Source of the DNA: Rhodophyticola sp017644125
GTDB taxonomy: Bacteria > Pseudomonadota > Alphaproteobacteria > Rhodobacterales > Rhodobacteraceae
Length of the DNA stretch: 64,000 nt
Assembly: GCF_042140125.1 (NCBI RefSeq)
Contig: NZ_CP159473.1
Strand: one strand, 5' to 3'
The translations under genes were made by a program, and so were the position numbers. The notes under the pieces are model-generated. The model saw only the letters and a program-made list of their open reading frames with translations. It had not been told where the DNA came from and did no database searches. Positions 49,856 to 58,872 of this stretch are shown piece after piece (position 1 is the stretch's first letter; each line of letters opens with the position of its first letter).

Positions 49856-52033
49856 ATGCGACGAGGCAAGGAAAAGAAAGAGATGCTGAAATCGGAGAAA
49901 CAGCTTCAGAAGTTGATGGAAAAGGCAGTTTTGAAGGATACTCTTTTTTCATCAATTGATGACGTCGCAAAAATATCTGAACTCTCGGATCGCGCATCAG
50001 AGGTTCAGTTTCCGCAATTCGCAATAGATCACATAAGCCGGTTGAAGGGCCTGGAGGCGGGGGCCAGTGTCCTGAAGGCACTTCACACTCTCGAACTTCT
50101 TCTCGCGGACAAAAACACATCAATCACATCCGGCGAAGTCCTGAGGCCGGACTTGGTATGTATAAATGCCGAACAGGAAAGCATTGTCGTTTTCGAACTC
50201 AAGAAGGAGTCCCAGACTGGTCGCCAAGCGCTCACCGAGCTGCTGGCCTATGAGCAGGAGATCAAGAACATTCTGCCACTTGTTGCCAACTACGACTTTA
50301 ATTTCGTGCTGGTCTCTCCAGAGTGGTCAACACTCATGGATCATGCGGTGTCCGCTGCCATAACCTGGTCGAACCGCAAGATTCTCTGTTTGAAGTCTGT
50401 CGGGACAAGCAAAAAGCTTCGGCTTGAAACATACATGCCTTCAGCATGGAAAGTGACGGGTGCGGTGCACTTTCCTGAAACAGCAATGCCGTGCGTGACG
50501 GTCTGCCTCTACGAGAAGGATGCCTACGCACCAAAAGAGGACCTGATTGAAGAAGAAGGCGACGAAGATGATATTCCGGATGCTCGCCTCTTCACGGCGC
50601 TTGAGCTGATGGCAAGAGAGGGCGACAGGACTGGAGGGCATGGTTTTGCGATACTCTGGAAAGACCACTTCAGCCACTCGCTTTGCAAATATAACATCAC
50701 GGTTTGCGGCGTCTCTCCATTTTCGCTGTTTCATGCAAGCCGCCAGAGGGGAAATATTCTTGAGACAGACGGGCACCTTGTCAGCAAGCTGGATGATTAC
50801 CTTCGCCATCATGACCCTGCCGGACACTCAAATTCTCTTACCGACATAGCAACAACAGCATCCAGCATTCTTGAGGAAATCGCTGATCCGATGCTGGAGG
50901 GCTTTTCGACTTGGAATGCCGAGCGAACCGCACTGGAAACCCGAGCCGAGCCGCTTATGTGCGAGTTCTGGGGCTCTTTTGGTGAATACGCTCGTGATTA
51001 CGTTACCAGCCCCGCTGTCAGGAAGCATCGCCGCAACACAATTCTGAACGGTCTGGGTAACTGGCGTGATCCGGCGGTGGGGGTGCCTCTTGTTCGGAGC
51101 TTCACCAGACCAGACCTTTTTGTAGACGGGAATGTCAGATGTTCGGATGCGTTTCGATTTGGCAAGCTTGTTGGCCTCGACTGGACACTCAGACTGAATA
51201 TCCGGCAATCAGACAATCCTCAATTGAGGTGCCGGTTTATCTGGAATCGCATAGAGCTGATGGCTGCGGTGGATGAGATGCGTTTGCTGGCGGATGCTGC
51301 TGAGAACGTCGCATCTCCAGAAAACCCTCTCAGGTTTTATGACGATCCAATGCTGGGAGAGGACGCTGATCTTTATGCGTTTCTGGACTGGCTTCATATC
51401 GAGTTCTTCCAGAACTCTCCGATGCACAATCATTTCTTCGACCTTGGTTTGGAGGGCTGCCTCGCCTTCGACAGAAAGCGTAGTGGATTGTTCACTGATC
51501 CCGTGCCTCAGGAATGGATGGAAAGAATTTCTGGTGATTTGTCAGTTGCAGCAAGCATAGTACTTTCGAGCTACCGTCAACTTTACGAGGAAAACGGACT
51601 TTGGGGCGAGTTAACGCAGTATTATCAATTGCTCCTGAAGTTGATGAAGCTGCGAAAAAATTTCGCGGTATCGCGCTTGTCCGGGCTCAATCCTGAAGAA
51701 ATCCTGAACTACTGGGATGTTATTCTTGAAGCTTCAGATCATGTACTGGAGCCAGTTTTTCATGCACATGCCGCTGTCGCTACCGCAACCATCGACTGGG
51801 ACTGGTTGAAGCAAGGCGTGGATGAGATGCGGGAAAGAGGGGTGAAGAACCCCGGAGTAACCTTGCTGCCAAATGGGCAGGTCGTATCGGGTGAGCTATC
51901 ACCGATGGGAACTATCTTTGAGATGCAGATTGAGAACCCTGAGCTGGAAGTGGTCTTCATGGATCAATCCAACGGAATCGGCTTCATGAGAGTTGTCACC
52001 TGGCAGGACTTGAAGGACGGAGCTGTCTTTTAG
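49856..52033 (+). CDS. Large protein with N-terminal PD-(D/E)XK nuclease-like domain
   Basis: 725 residues (or 716 from an internal ATG at 49883). Residues ~90-150 have the PD-(D/E)XK pattern: RPDLVCI with Asp99, VVFELKKES with Glu114 and Lys116, then QALTELLAYEQEI. The rest, mostly helical, shows no known domain (GDVDxxI-type restriction motifs, helicase motifs and methylase motifs are absent). It stands alone between the defence genes and the mobilization genes, with lower GC than the host. A solitary DNase-type defence protein is plausible; the family is not recognised. Confidence 0.7.
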   Translation: MRRGKEKKEMLKSEKQLQKLMEKAVLKDTLFSSIDDVAKISELSDRASEVQFPQFAIDHISRLKGLEAGASVLKALHTLELLLADKNTSITSGEVLRPDLVCINAEQESIVVFELKKESQTGRQALTELLAYEQEIKNILPLVANYDFNFVLVSPEWSTLMDHAVSAAITWSNRKILCLKSVGTSKKLRLETYMPSAWKVTGAVHFPETAMPCVTVCLYEKDAYAPKEDLIEEEGDEDDIPDARLFTALELMAREGDRTGGHGFAILWKDHFSHSLCKYNITVCGVSPFSLFHASRQRGNILETDGHLVSKLDDYLRHHDPAGHSNSLTDIATTASSILEEIADPMLEGFSTWNAERTALETRAEPLMCEFWGSFGEYARDYVTSPAVRKHRRNTILNGLGNWRDPAVGVPLVRSFTRPDLFVDGNVRCSDAFRFGKLVGLDWTLRLNIRQSDNPQLRCRFIWNRIELMAAVDEMRLLADAAENVASPENPLRFYDDPMLGEDADLYAFLDWLHIEFFQNSPMHNHFFDLGLEGCLAFDRKRSGLFTDPVPQEWMERISGDLSVAASIVLSSYRQLYEENGLWGELTQYYQLLLKLMKLRKNFAVSRLSGLNPEEILNYWDVILEASDHVLEPVFHAHAAVATATIDWDWLKQGVDEMRERGVKNPGVTLLPNGQVVSGELSPMGTIFEMQIENPELEVVFMDQSNGIGFMRVVTWQDLKDGAVF

Positions 52034-52090
52034 CGAGCCGCTGGAAGTATCAAATGGCGTTCATCGCTGCCAACAGCGGGAATGCGTGTC

Positions 52091-53413
52091 CTAAGGCTCG
52101 AACCCACGCCTGCGTAGAGGTCGTGGCGAGCGCTCGCGCCCTCTCTCGTCTTCTTCGCGGGTTTTCGCGCGCTTGCGCGTAGGCGTGTGATCGGGGTCGG
52201 GCCGATCATTGCGCATATAGTGTGCCACATCATTGCGCAGCCGCAGCAGCTCATCTTGAGCCGCTTCCCTCTGTGCGCGGATATCGCGCTGGATAGCTTG
52301 CCGCTCTTCGATCTGCTTGAAGATCAGCGCGTCTGTCTCGAAGCGGTCACGGTGCAGGGCATTGAGCGCTTCGCGCTCGTTATGTTCCTTCACCTTGGCA
52401 TAGCGCCCTGTCAGACGATGCCAGATTCCCGTGAAACCCTTCGGCAGACGCTCCGCCCGCTTACGGGTTTCGGCCTGCCAGCGCTTTTCGTGGGCTTCTG
52501 TAAGCTGGCGGCGTTCCTCCTGATGCCGCCCGACGACCTCCGCCTTACGAAAATCGTTCTGCAACGACCGCCGCGCGGCGGCCCGTTCGGCCTCCTTGAT
52601 GAATTCTTGTAGCTTGGCGGTCATACCGCCCGCGATATCGGCTTTCACCTGTTCAACCGAACGCAGCTCTTGCGGATCACCGAGCTTGGCTTTCACGTCC
52701 TTTGCCTTCACGCCGCTGTAGCGGGCAACGGCATAGACCTCCCCGCGATAATCGACCGCGACAAAGCCGCGCCGATCACCTTTCGCGAGCCTGAACCCGC
52801 GCTCTTTCAGTGTTTGCTCGAACGCTGCACGGTTGTCTGATGCCTCCCAGACAGTTTTGAAGACCGCCTTCAGCTCCTTGGCGTCAAGGCCAGCCCGCTG
52901 CGCTTGTTGCCATTCTTCCCGCGTGAAGGTGAGGGGATCGCGCAAGCGCCGATCTTCCAGGCCGCGCGGCATCGCCCAGCCGTGCTCAAGGTAGAGCTCA
53001 CGAGACACATGGCGCAGCTTGATTTTGTAGTGGTTAAGGTTGATCGCCCGCATCCGTTCGCTGTCGATCCGCGACCAGACGGCATGCGCGTGTCGCCGTC
53101 CGTCCTTCTCATGGAAGACGATGGCGCGGGGCTGGCCTTCCAGCCCGAGCTTTGCTTCGACTTGCTCGATGGCTTTTTCGAAGTCCTCGATGGACGCATT
53201 CGCGCCTTCAGGCGGATTGAAGCTCATCGAGAACAGGTGCTTTTCGCAGCGCGTTCCCCGTGCGATGGCATCGGCTTCACCGAATGCCTCGACCAGATCA
53301 TCACTGATAAAGCCGCGCACGTCATGTAGCTCGACATGGTCGTTGTCCCGCATCGCCAGCAGATAGCCGGCGAGTTGCGGGGCGTTTCCGCGCTCTTTGC
53401 CTTTCAAGATCAT
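52091..53413 (-). CDS. MobA/VirD2-like relaxase
   Basis: 440 residues. The HUH motif is HEKDGRRHAHAVWSRID (His101, His108, His110), with a candidate catalytic Tyr17 in LAGYLLA. The N-terminal ~250 residues are the relaxase domain; the C-terminal ~190 are long, charged helices (AHEKRWQAETRKRAERLPKG and onwards) that may bind the coupling protein or helper machinery. It nicks oriT and leads DNA into the recipient. It overlaps mobC by four bases. Confidence 0.9.
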   Translation of the reverse strand: MILKGKERGNAPQLAGYLLAMRDNDHVELHDVRGFISDDLVEAFGEADAIARGTRCEKHLFSMSFNPPEGANASIEDFEKAIEQVEAKLGLEGQPRAIVFHEKDGRRHAHAVWSRIDSERMRAINLNHYKIKLRHVSRELYLEHGWAMPRGLEDRRLRDPLTFTREEWQQAQRAGLDAKELKAVFKTVWEASDNRAAFEQTLKERGFRLAKGDRRGFVAVDYRGEVYAVARYSGVKAKDVKAKLGDPQELRSVEQVKADIAGGMTAKLQEFIKEAERAAARRSLQNDFRKAEVVGRHQEERRQLTEAHEKRWQAETRKRAERLPKGFTGIWHRLTGRYAKVKEHNEREALNALHRDRFETDALIFKQIEERQAIQRDIRAQREAAQDELLRLRNDVAHYMRNDRPDPDHTPTRKRAKTREEDERGRERSPRPLRRRGFEP

Positions 53414-53832
53414 GGCTCACTCCCAGGCGCTTTGCCGAGCGCCGCCAAGAGAGCCGTTCGAAGCTCGGAAATTTCGCGGCAGGCGTCTTTGATCTCGGCT
53501 TCGGTTTCAGGCGTCACAGGCAGGGAGCCCATGTTCACCGCCTTAGCGAGCTGGTTCATGTTTTGGGATAGGCGCGTCTGACCCAAAGCCCCCGCTATGC
53601 GGCCAAGCGCTTCTTTGTCCTGAACAGGGCTGTTGCCGCGTTTCTTGCGCGGCGCAGCATCATCGCCGAACAGACGCTCTCGGATGTATGCAGCAAGGGT
53701 TTTATCGCCCCTTTCAGCATCCAGCCGCGCCCGCTCTTCATAAGTCAGCCGTAGCGAAAAAGGCGGCGGATAATCCGCCTTTTTTGTTTCAGGCTTGGCT
53801 ATCTCATTGAATTTATGGCGCGAGTTCGTCAT
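53410..53832 (-). CDS. MobC-like mobilization accessory protein
   Basis: 140 residues: FSLRLTYEERARLDAERGDK is a ribbon-helix-helix-like DNA-binding segment, and LSQNMNQLAKAVNMGSLPVT is the conserved MobC motif (LNQIARxxN type). MobC loads the relaxase at oriT. Its stop overlaps the relaxase start (ATGA), and an inverted repeat lies 11 bases upstream of its ATG. Confidence 0.85.
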   Translation of the reverse strand: MTNSRHKFNEIAKPETKKADYPPPFSLRLTYEERARLDAERGDKTLAAYIRERLFGDDAAPRKKRGNSPVQDKEALGRIAGALGQTRLSQNMNQLAKAVNMGSLPVTPETEAEIKDACREISELRTALLAALGKAPGSEP

Positions 53833-53843
53833 TTTCGCACCTC

Positions 53844-53858
53844 AGACTCTTAGAGTCT
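53844..53858. promoter_or_regulatory. Inverted repeat upstream of mobC, candidate oriT element
   Basis: AGACTCT-T-AGAGTCT, a perfect 7-bp inverted repeat with one central base. In MobA/MobC systems oriT is usually just upstream of mobC, with an inverted repeat next to the nic site, so this is the best oriT candidate in the element. It could also be the mobC operator. Confidence 0.5.
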
Positions 53859-54274
53859 AAACGTGCGAGATGGTATTCCCACTCCTCAAGTGCTTCGAAA
53901 AGAGAGTTCAACTCCTCTCCCTCTAGGCGCACCAGTTCCACCTCGCCTGTACCCGTGACGTCCGTCGGGCGTCCCTACGGTTCGGGTCACCCATTTCTCA
54001 TCATATCCCCATCCGCTTTTCACCGCCACCGCCCGGCGCGTATGACAGGCCCTTCCGAATGTCCCCTACGGCCCGCGGCGGGCGTCTCTTCGGCCCCATC
54101 CCGCAACTCGGGCTTGCCAGAGTGCCGCTTTGGCGGTCAGCTACGATCAGCAGCGGGTGGGGATATTATTTTAAGCATAAATTATTTGAGCTTGAAGTTA
54201 AAATTCGCCCATGCTAGCCTTTTTGAAATAATATGAGGGGCCAGAAAAGAGCCCCACCCAACAAGGAGACACTG
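53859..54274. other. IME right end and promoter region of the Liv-type transporter
   Basis: The element ends somewhere around 53.9-54.1 kb. A stretch at 53905-53933 (AGTTCAACTCCTCTCC... GCACCA) resembles the T-arm and CCA end of tRNA-Thr imperfectly. An AT-rich block at about 54165-54235 (TATTATTTTAAGCATAAATT) probably holds the promoter. No gene seen. Confidence 0.45.
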
Positions 54275-55423
54275 ATGACACTGAAATCACTTGCGATGGC
54301 GGCCTCCATGATGGCGTTTGGTACGGCTGCACTGGGCGACACCCATGACGATGCGGTCCGCGTCGGCATGATCACCACACTCTCCGGCGGCGGTGCGGGG
54401 CTGGGCATTGATGTGCGCGATGGCTTCATGCTCGCCATTGCCCAATCCGGGCTCGAAAATATCGAGGTGATCATCGAGGACGATCAGCGCCGGCCCGATG
54501 TGGCCGTTCGGCTTTCGGACGAGATGATCCAGTCCCATGATGTGGATGTCATGACCGGCATCATCTGGTCCAATCTGGCCATGGCCGTGATCCCGAGTGC
54601 GGTGGCGCAGGACGTGATCTACCTGTCGCCGAATGCCGGGCCGTCGCAACTGGCCGGGCGGGGCTGTCATCCGAATTACTTCAATGTCGCCTGGCAGAAC
54701 GACGCCCTGCACGAGGCGGCCGGAGCCTATGCGAATTCGCAAGGCTACACCAACTCCTTCATTCTCGCGCCGAACTATCCGGCGGGTCAGGATGCGCTGA
54801 CCGGCTACAAGCGGATGTATGAAGGCGGGCTTGCGGGCGAGCTTTTCACCGAGCTGGGACAGACCGATTACGCCTCCGAGATTGCGCAGATCCGCGCTTC
54901 GGGTGGCGATAGCGTGTTCTTCTTCCTCCCGGGCGGCATGGGCATCGCCTTCGTCAAGCAGTTTGCCGATAGCGGCGTCGATATCCCATTGATCGGCCCG
55001 GCCTTCAGCTTCGACCAGGGGATCCTGCAGGCGGTGGGCGCGGATGCATTGGGCATCGTGAACACCTCTCAGTGGAACCGCGACATCGACAACCCGACCA
55101 ATGCGGCCTTCGTCGAAAGCTTTCAGGGGGAATACGGCCGGCTGCCCTCACTTTACGCAAGCCAGGGCTTTGACACGGCGAACCTGCTGATCTCGGCCCT
55201 TGCGGTTGCCGATCCAAGCGATGGGGATGCGTTCCGTGCGGCCCTTGCCGCCGCCGATTTCGACAGCACGCGGGGCGATTTCGCCTTTGGCCCGAACCAG
55301 CATCCGATCCAGGACATCTATGTCCGCGAAGTGATCCAGGATGGCGATGTGTTCACCAACCGGATCATCGGTGTGGCGCTGGAGGATCATGGCGACGTCT
55401 ACGCAACCGAGTGTTCGTTCTGA
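54275..55423 (+). CDS. Branched-chain-amino-acid-type ABC transporter substrate-binding protein
   Basis: 382 residues: signal peptide MTLKSLAMAASMMAFGTAALG, then a LivJ/LivK-type type I periplasmic-binding fold (VRVGMITTLSGGGAGLGIDV, LSDEMIQSHDVDVMTGIIWS). AAGGAGA lies seven bases before the ATG at 54275. HAAT-family binding proteins of this branch often bind aromatic acids, amides or other non-amino-acid ligands, so the substrate is left open. It is the first gene of a complete five-gene importer. Confidence 0.9.
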   Translation: MTLKSLAMAASMMAFGTAALGDTHDDAVRVGMITTLSGGGAGLGIDVRDGFMLAIAQSGLENIEVIIEDDQRRPDVAVRLSDEMIQSHDVDVMTGIIWSNLAMAVIPSAVAQDVIYLSPNAGPSQLAGRGCHPNYFNVAWQNDALHEAAGAYANSQGYTNSFILAPNYPAGQDALTGYKRMYEGGLAGELFTELGQTDYASEIAQIRASGGDSVFFFLPGGMGIAFVKQFADSGVDIPLIGPAFSFDQGILQAVGADALGIVNTSQWNRDIDNPTNAAFVESFQGEYGRLPSLYASQGFDTANLLISALAVADPSDGDAFRAALAAADFDSTRGDFAFGPNQHPIQDIYVREVIQDGDVFTNRIIGVALEDHGDVYATECSF

Positions 55424-55487
55424 CCCGCCCCAAGGCCTGACGCGGCCCTGAGGTCGCGTCAGCCGCCGCTTCGCAGAAAGACCGGAC

Positions 55488-56408
55488 ATGTCTCTCATCC
55501 TTTTTGCCGAGCAGGTCCTGAACGGCTTGCAACTGGGCGTGATGCTGTTCCTGATGGCCGCCGGGCTGACCCTTGTCTTCGGGGTGATGGGGCTGATCAA
55601 TCTGGCCCATGGATCGCTGTTCATGATCGGCGCCTTTGCGGCCGCCGCAGTTGCGGGCGCCACGGGGTCGTTCCTGCTTGCGCTGATGGCCGCCCTTGCC
55701 GCCGCCGCCGCTGCCGGCGCGCTGGTGGAGCTTGTGGTGATCCGGCGATTATACAATCGCGACCATCTCGATCAGGTTCTGGCCACCTTCGCGCTGATCC
55801 TGATCTTTTCCGAAGGAACCCGATGGGTCTTCGGATCGTTTCCGCTTTTTCTCAACATCCCCGATTATCTGGCCGGGCCGGTCACGTTGCCCGGCGGCAT
55901 TCAGTATCCGTTCTACCGGTTGACGCTGATCCTGATCGGGCTGGCGGTGGCGCTCGGCCTCTTCCTGCTGATCAGCCGCACCCGTCTGGGCATCCAGATC
56001 CGGGCCGGTGAAAACGACCGGGAGATGATCGCCGCGCTCGGCATCAACATCTCGGGGCTCTACACCATCGTCTTCGCGCTGGGCGCCGCACTGGCCGGGC
56101 TGGCCGGCGCGCTGGTGGGCGCGATCCAGTCCGTGCAGGTCGGCATGGGGGAGCCGGTCCTGATCCTGGCCTTCGTGGTTATCGTGATCGGCGGCATCGG
56201 CTCGATCAAGGGCGCGCTGACCGGCTCCATTCTTGTGGGGCTGACGGACACGTTGGGCGGGCTCCTGCTGCCCGAGATTTTCCGGCAGTTCATGGACAGC
56301 TCGGCCGCCTCCTCCGCCGGTTCGGCGCTGGCCTCGATGCTGATCTACATCCTCATGGCGGCCGTTCTCATCGTGCGCCCCACCGGTCTTTTCGGGGCGA
56401 AGGCATGA
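55488..56408 (+). CDS. LivH-type ABC transporter permease
   Basis: 306 residues with about eight membrane helices; FGVMGLINLAHGSLFMIGAF is the family signature (GxxNLAHG), and IRAGENDREMIAALGINIS the conserved cytoplasmic loop. Inner-membrane channel half, paired with the LivM-type protein whose start overlaps its stop (ATGA). Confidence 0.93.
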   Translation: MSLILFAEQVLNGLQLGVMLFLMAAGLTLVFGVMGLINLAHGSLFMIGAFAAAAVAGATGSFLLALMAALAAAAAAGALVELVVIRRLYNRDHLDQVLATFALILIFSEGTRWVFGSFPLFLNIPDYLAGPVTLPGGIQYPFYRLTLILIGLAVALGLFLLISRTRLGIQIRAGENDREMIAALGINISGLYTIVFALGAALAGLAGALVGAIQSVQVGMGEPVLILAFVVIVIGGIGSIKGALTGSILVGLTDTLGGLLLPEIFRQFMDSSAASSAGSALASMLIYILMAAVLIVRPTGLFGAKA

Positions 56409-57388
56409 GCCGCGAACAGATCCTGAACGCCGCCGTGATGCTGGCGCTTATCGCCTTCCCGCTCTGGGCCTGGGCGGCGGATGAACCCTTCCTGATCACG
56501 CTGACGACCAAGGCGGCCATTCTGGCCCTGGCGGGCGTCGGGCTGAACATCGCGCTCGGCCTTGGCGGGCTGGTCAGCCTCGGCCATGCGGCGTTTTTCG
56601 GGATCGGCGGCTATGCGATGGGCGTTCTGGCCAGCCACGCACAGCTTTACGATCCGATCCTCGAAAGCCCGTTTCTGATCGAGGGCACGAAATCCATGCC
56701 GATCATCTGGCTGGTCGCGATCACGGCCTCGGGGCTCGCGGCACTGGCGATCGGCGCGCTGAGCCTGCGGACCTCGGGGGTCTATTTCATCATGATCACG
56801 CTGGCCTTCGGACAGATGCTCTATTTCTTCGCGATCAGCTGGCCCGCCTATGGCGGCGAAGACGGTCTGTCCATCTATGTCCGCAACGATTTTCCGGGCC
56901 TGAACACCCTTGACCCGATCCAGTTCTACATCATCGTCCTGGCCCTTCTGGCAGCCGTGCTGTTGCTGACATCGCGGCTGGCGAAATCCCCCTTCGGCCT
57001 TGCGCTGAATGCGGCGCGGCAATCGCCCGTGCGTGTCGAAACCGTCGGCATCTCACCCTACCGGCTGCGGCTGATCGCCTTCACGATTTCGGGCATGATC
57101 ACCGGGCTGGCAGGGGCGCTGTTTGCGGATCTGAACCGGTTCGTCAGCCCCACCATGCTGAGCTGGCAGACCAGCGGCGAGATCATGGTCTTTGTCATCA
57201 TCGGCGGGGTCGCGCGCCTGTTCGGGCCGGTGGTGGGCGCAATGCTGTTCATCTTGCTGGAACATCTGCTTGGCGGGCTGTCGGACTACTGGCATGTCTA
57301 TCTGGGCGTGCTCCTGCTTCTGATCGTGCTGTTCGCCCGTGGCGGGGTGATCGGGTCGCTCGCGGGCCGGGGCAAGGCCCATGACTGA
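56405..57388 (+). CDS. LivM-type ABC transporter permease
   Basis: 327 residues, hydrophobic; ALGLGGLVSLGHAAFFGIGG is the GxxSLGHAAF signature, and LNAARQSPVRVETVGISPYR is the conserved loop contacting the ATPase. Second channel subunit. It overlaps the ATPase gene by eight bases. Confidence 0.93.
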   Translation: MSREQILNAAVMLALIAFPLWAWAADEPFLITLTTKAAILALAGVGLNIALGLGGLVSLGHAAFFGIGGYAMGVLASHAQLYDPILESPFLIEGTKSMPIIWLVAITASGLAALAIGALSLRTSGVYFIMITLAFGQMLYFFAISWPAYGGEDGLSIYVRNDFPGLNTLDPIQFYIIVLALLAAVLLLTSRLAKSPFGLALNAARQSPVRVETVGISPYRLRLIAFTISGMITGLAGALFADLNRFVSPTMLSWQTSGEIMVFVIIGGVARLFGPVVGAMLFILLEHLLGGLSDYWHVYLGVLLLLIVLFARGGVIGSLAGRGKAHD

Positions 57389-58130
57389 GCCCATACTGCA
57401 AACCATCGGCATCACCAAGTCCTTCGGCGCGCTGCAAGCCAGCCAGGATATCTCCATCGACCTGCGCCCGGGCGAGATACACGCGCTGATCGGCCCGAAC
57501 GGCGCTGGCAAATCGACACTGATCAAGCAGATCGCCGGAGGCCTGAGGCCCGATGCGGGGCAGGTCCTGTTCCGCGGCGAGGACGTCACCCCGCACGGCA
57601 CCGCCGAACGTGCCAGACGCGGGCTTGCCCGCACGTTCCAGATCTCCGCCCTGGCGATGGAGGACACCGTGCTGCAAAACGCCCTGCTTGGCGCCATGGG
57701 CGCAGGCGGCACGGCGTTCCGCTTTTTCCGCCCCGCCCTTGCGCAGCGGGACCTGCGCGCGGTGGCCGAAAACGCGCTGGAACTGGTCGGCTTGAGCGCG
57801 CATGCCGCGACCCCCACATTCGAGCTTTCCCATGGTCAGCGTCGTCAGTTGGAGGTGGCCGTCGCCCTGACACTTGCCCCCAAGGCCTTTGTCATGGACG
57901 AACCGATGGCGGGCCTGGGCTTCGAAGGCTCGAAGAACCTGACCAACTTCCTTGACGGCTTGCGCGATACCGCTCCGATCCTTCTTGTGGAACATGATAT
58001 GGACGCCGTCTTTGCGCTGGCGGACCGGGTCAGCGTGCTGGTCTATGGCAGGATCATCGCCACCGGCACGGTCGAGGAAATCCGCAACGACCCCGATGTG
58101 CGCGTCGCCTATCTGGGGGAGGACGCATGA
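57381..58130 (+). CDS. LivG-type ABC transporter ATPase
   Basis: 249 residues: Walker A GPNGAGKST, family loop ARTFQISALAMEDTVLQNAL, signature LSHGQRRQLEVAVAL, Walker B AFVMDEPMAGLG and H-loop LLVEHDMDAVF. One of two ATPases energising the importer in the cytoplasm. Ends overlapping LivF by four bases. Confidence 0.94.
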   Translation: MTEPILQTIGITKSFGALQASQDISIDLRPGEIHALIGPNGAGKSTLIKQIAGGLRPDAGQVLFRGEDVTPHGTAERARRGLARTFQISALAMEDTVLQNALLGAMGAGGTAFRFFRPALAQRDLRAVAENALELVGLSAHAATPTFELSHGQRRQLEVAVALTLAPKAFVMDEPMAGLGFEGSKNLTNFLDGLRDTAPILLVEHDMDAVFALADRVSVLVYGRIIATGTVEEIRNDPDVRVAYLGEDA

Positions 58131-58816
58131 CGCTTCTGTCGGTTCGCCATATCGGCGCCTTCTACGGTGCGTCGCAGGCGCTCTTCGATGTCTCGCTGGA
58201 GATCGCCGAGGGCGAGGTTCTTGCGCTGATGGGCCGGAACGGGATGGGCAAGACCACCACGGTCAAGACGATCTGCAGGCTTCTGCCGGTCAGCGCGGGC
58301 ACGGTCCTGTTCGACGGTCAGGATCTGGCGCGCCTGCCGGCCTATAAGGCCGCGCGGATGGGGCTGGGTCTGGTTCCCGAGGGGCGACGCTGCTTCACCA
58401 ATCTGACGGTTGCGGAAAACCTGATCGCGGCGGCCCGTCCCGGCCATTGGGACATGGACCGGATCGCCGCGCTTTTCCCGCAACTGGCGGATCGGCGCGA
58501 CCAGTCGGCGGCATCGCTTTCAGGGGGCGAACAGCAGATGCTGGCCATTGGCCGCGCGCTGATGACCAACCCGCGCCTGTTGATCCTCGATGAAGCGACC
58601 GAGGGGCTGGCCCCCGTCGTCCGGCAGGAAATCTGGGCCGCCATCGCCACGCTGAAGCGGGATGCGGGCCTCGCCATCCTGTTGGTGGACAAATCCCTGC
58701 GCGAGTTATCGGCCATCGCCGACAGGGCGGTGATCGTGCAGCGCGGCAAGACCGTCTGGTCCGACGCGATGGCCAACCTGACCGAAGATATCACCAACCG
58801 GTATCTGGGCGTCTGA
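58127..58816 (+). CDS. LivF-type ABC transporter ATPase
   Basis: 229 residues: Walker A GRNGMGKTT, VPEGRRCFTNLTVAENL (LivF hallmark), signature LSGGEQQMLAIGRAL and Walker B LLILDEATEGLAP. The H-loop position reads VDKSLRELSAI, with Lys in place of the usual His after VD; this occurs in some LivF-like proteins but could affect hydrolysis. Last gene of the operon. Confidence 0.93.
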   Translation: MTLLSVRHIGAFYGASQALFDVSLEIAEGEVLALMGRNGMGKTTTVKTICRLLPVSAGTVLFDGQDLARLPAYKAARMGLGLVPEGRRCFTNLTVAENLIAAARPGHWDMDRIAALFPQLADRRDQSAASLSGGEQQMLAIGRALMTNPRLLILDEATEGLAPVVRQEIWAAIATLKRDAGLAILLVDKSLRELSAIADRAVIVQRGKTVWSDAMANLTEDITNRYLGV

Positions 58817-58872
58817 ACCCGCGCCGGCCCAACTGAGCGCAGTATCTCCATGGTCGTGCGGGGCGCAGAGCC

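Larger units (their letters stand above)
40532..53950. mobile_element. Mobilizable element (IME) integrated at tRNA-Thr
   Basis: Between tRNA-Thr and the Liv transporter lie a serine recombinase, a VirD4/TraG coupling protein, MobA/MobC genes, several small element-type proteins and defence-like cargo; no complete type IV secretion system is present, so it probably relies on a helper element. The left end is at the 3' end of tRNA-Thr. The right end is approximate: no clean duplicate of the tRNA sequence was found; serine recombinases need only a short core. Lower GC and operon overlaps differ from the flanking core genes. Confidence 0.75.

Noticed and set aside
49624..49869. 81-codon minus-strand frame
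   Set aside because: The C-terminal part looks element-like, but no start site fits and it overlaps the start of the 725-residue gene.
53905..53933. Possible attR with tRNA-Thr-like T-arm and CCA end
   Set aside because: The match to the tRNA end is broken by several mismatches and an offset; it is mentioned only as a weak hint, not called as an attachment site.
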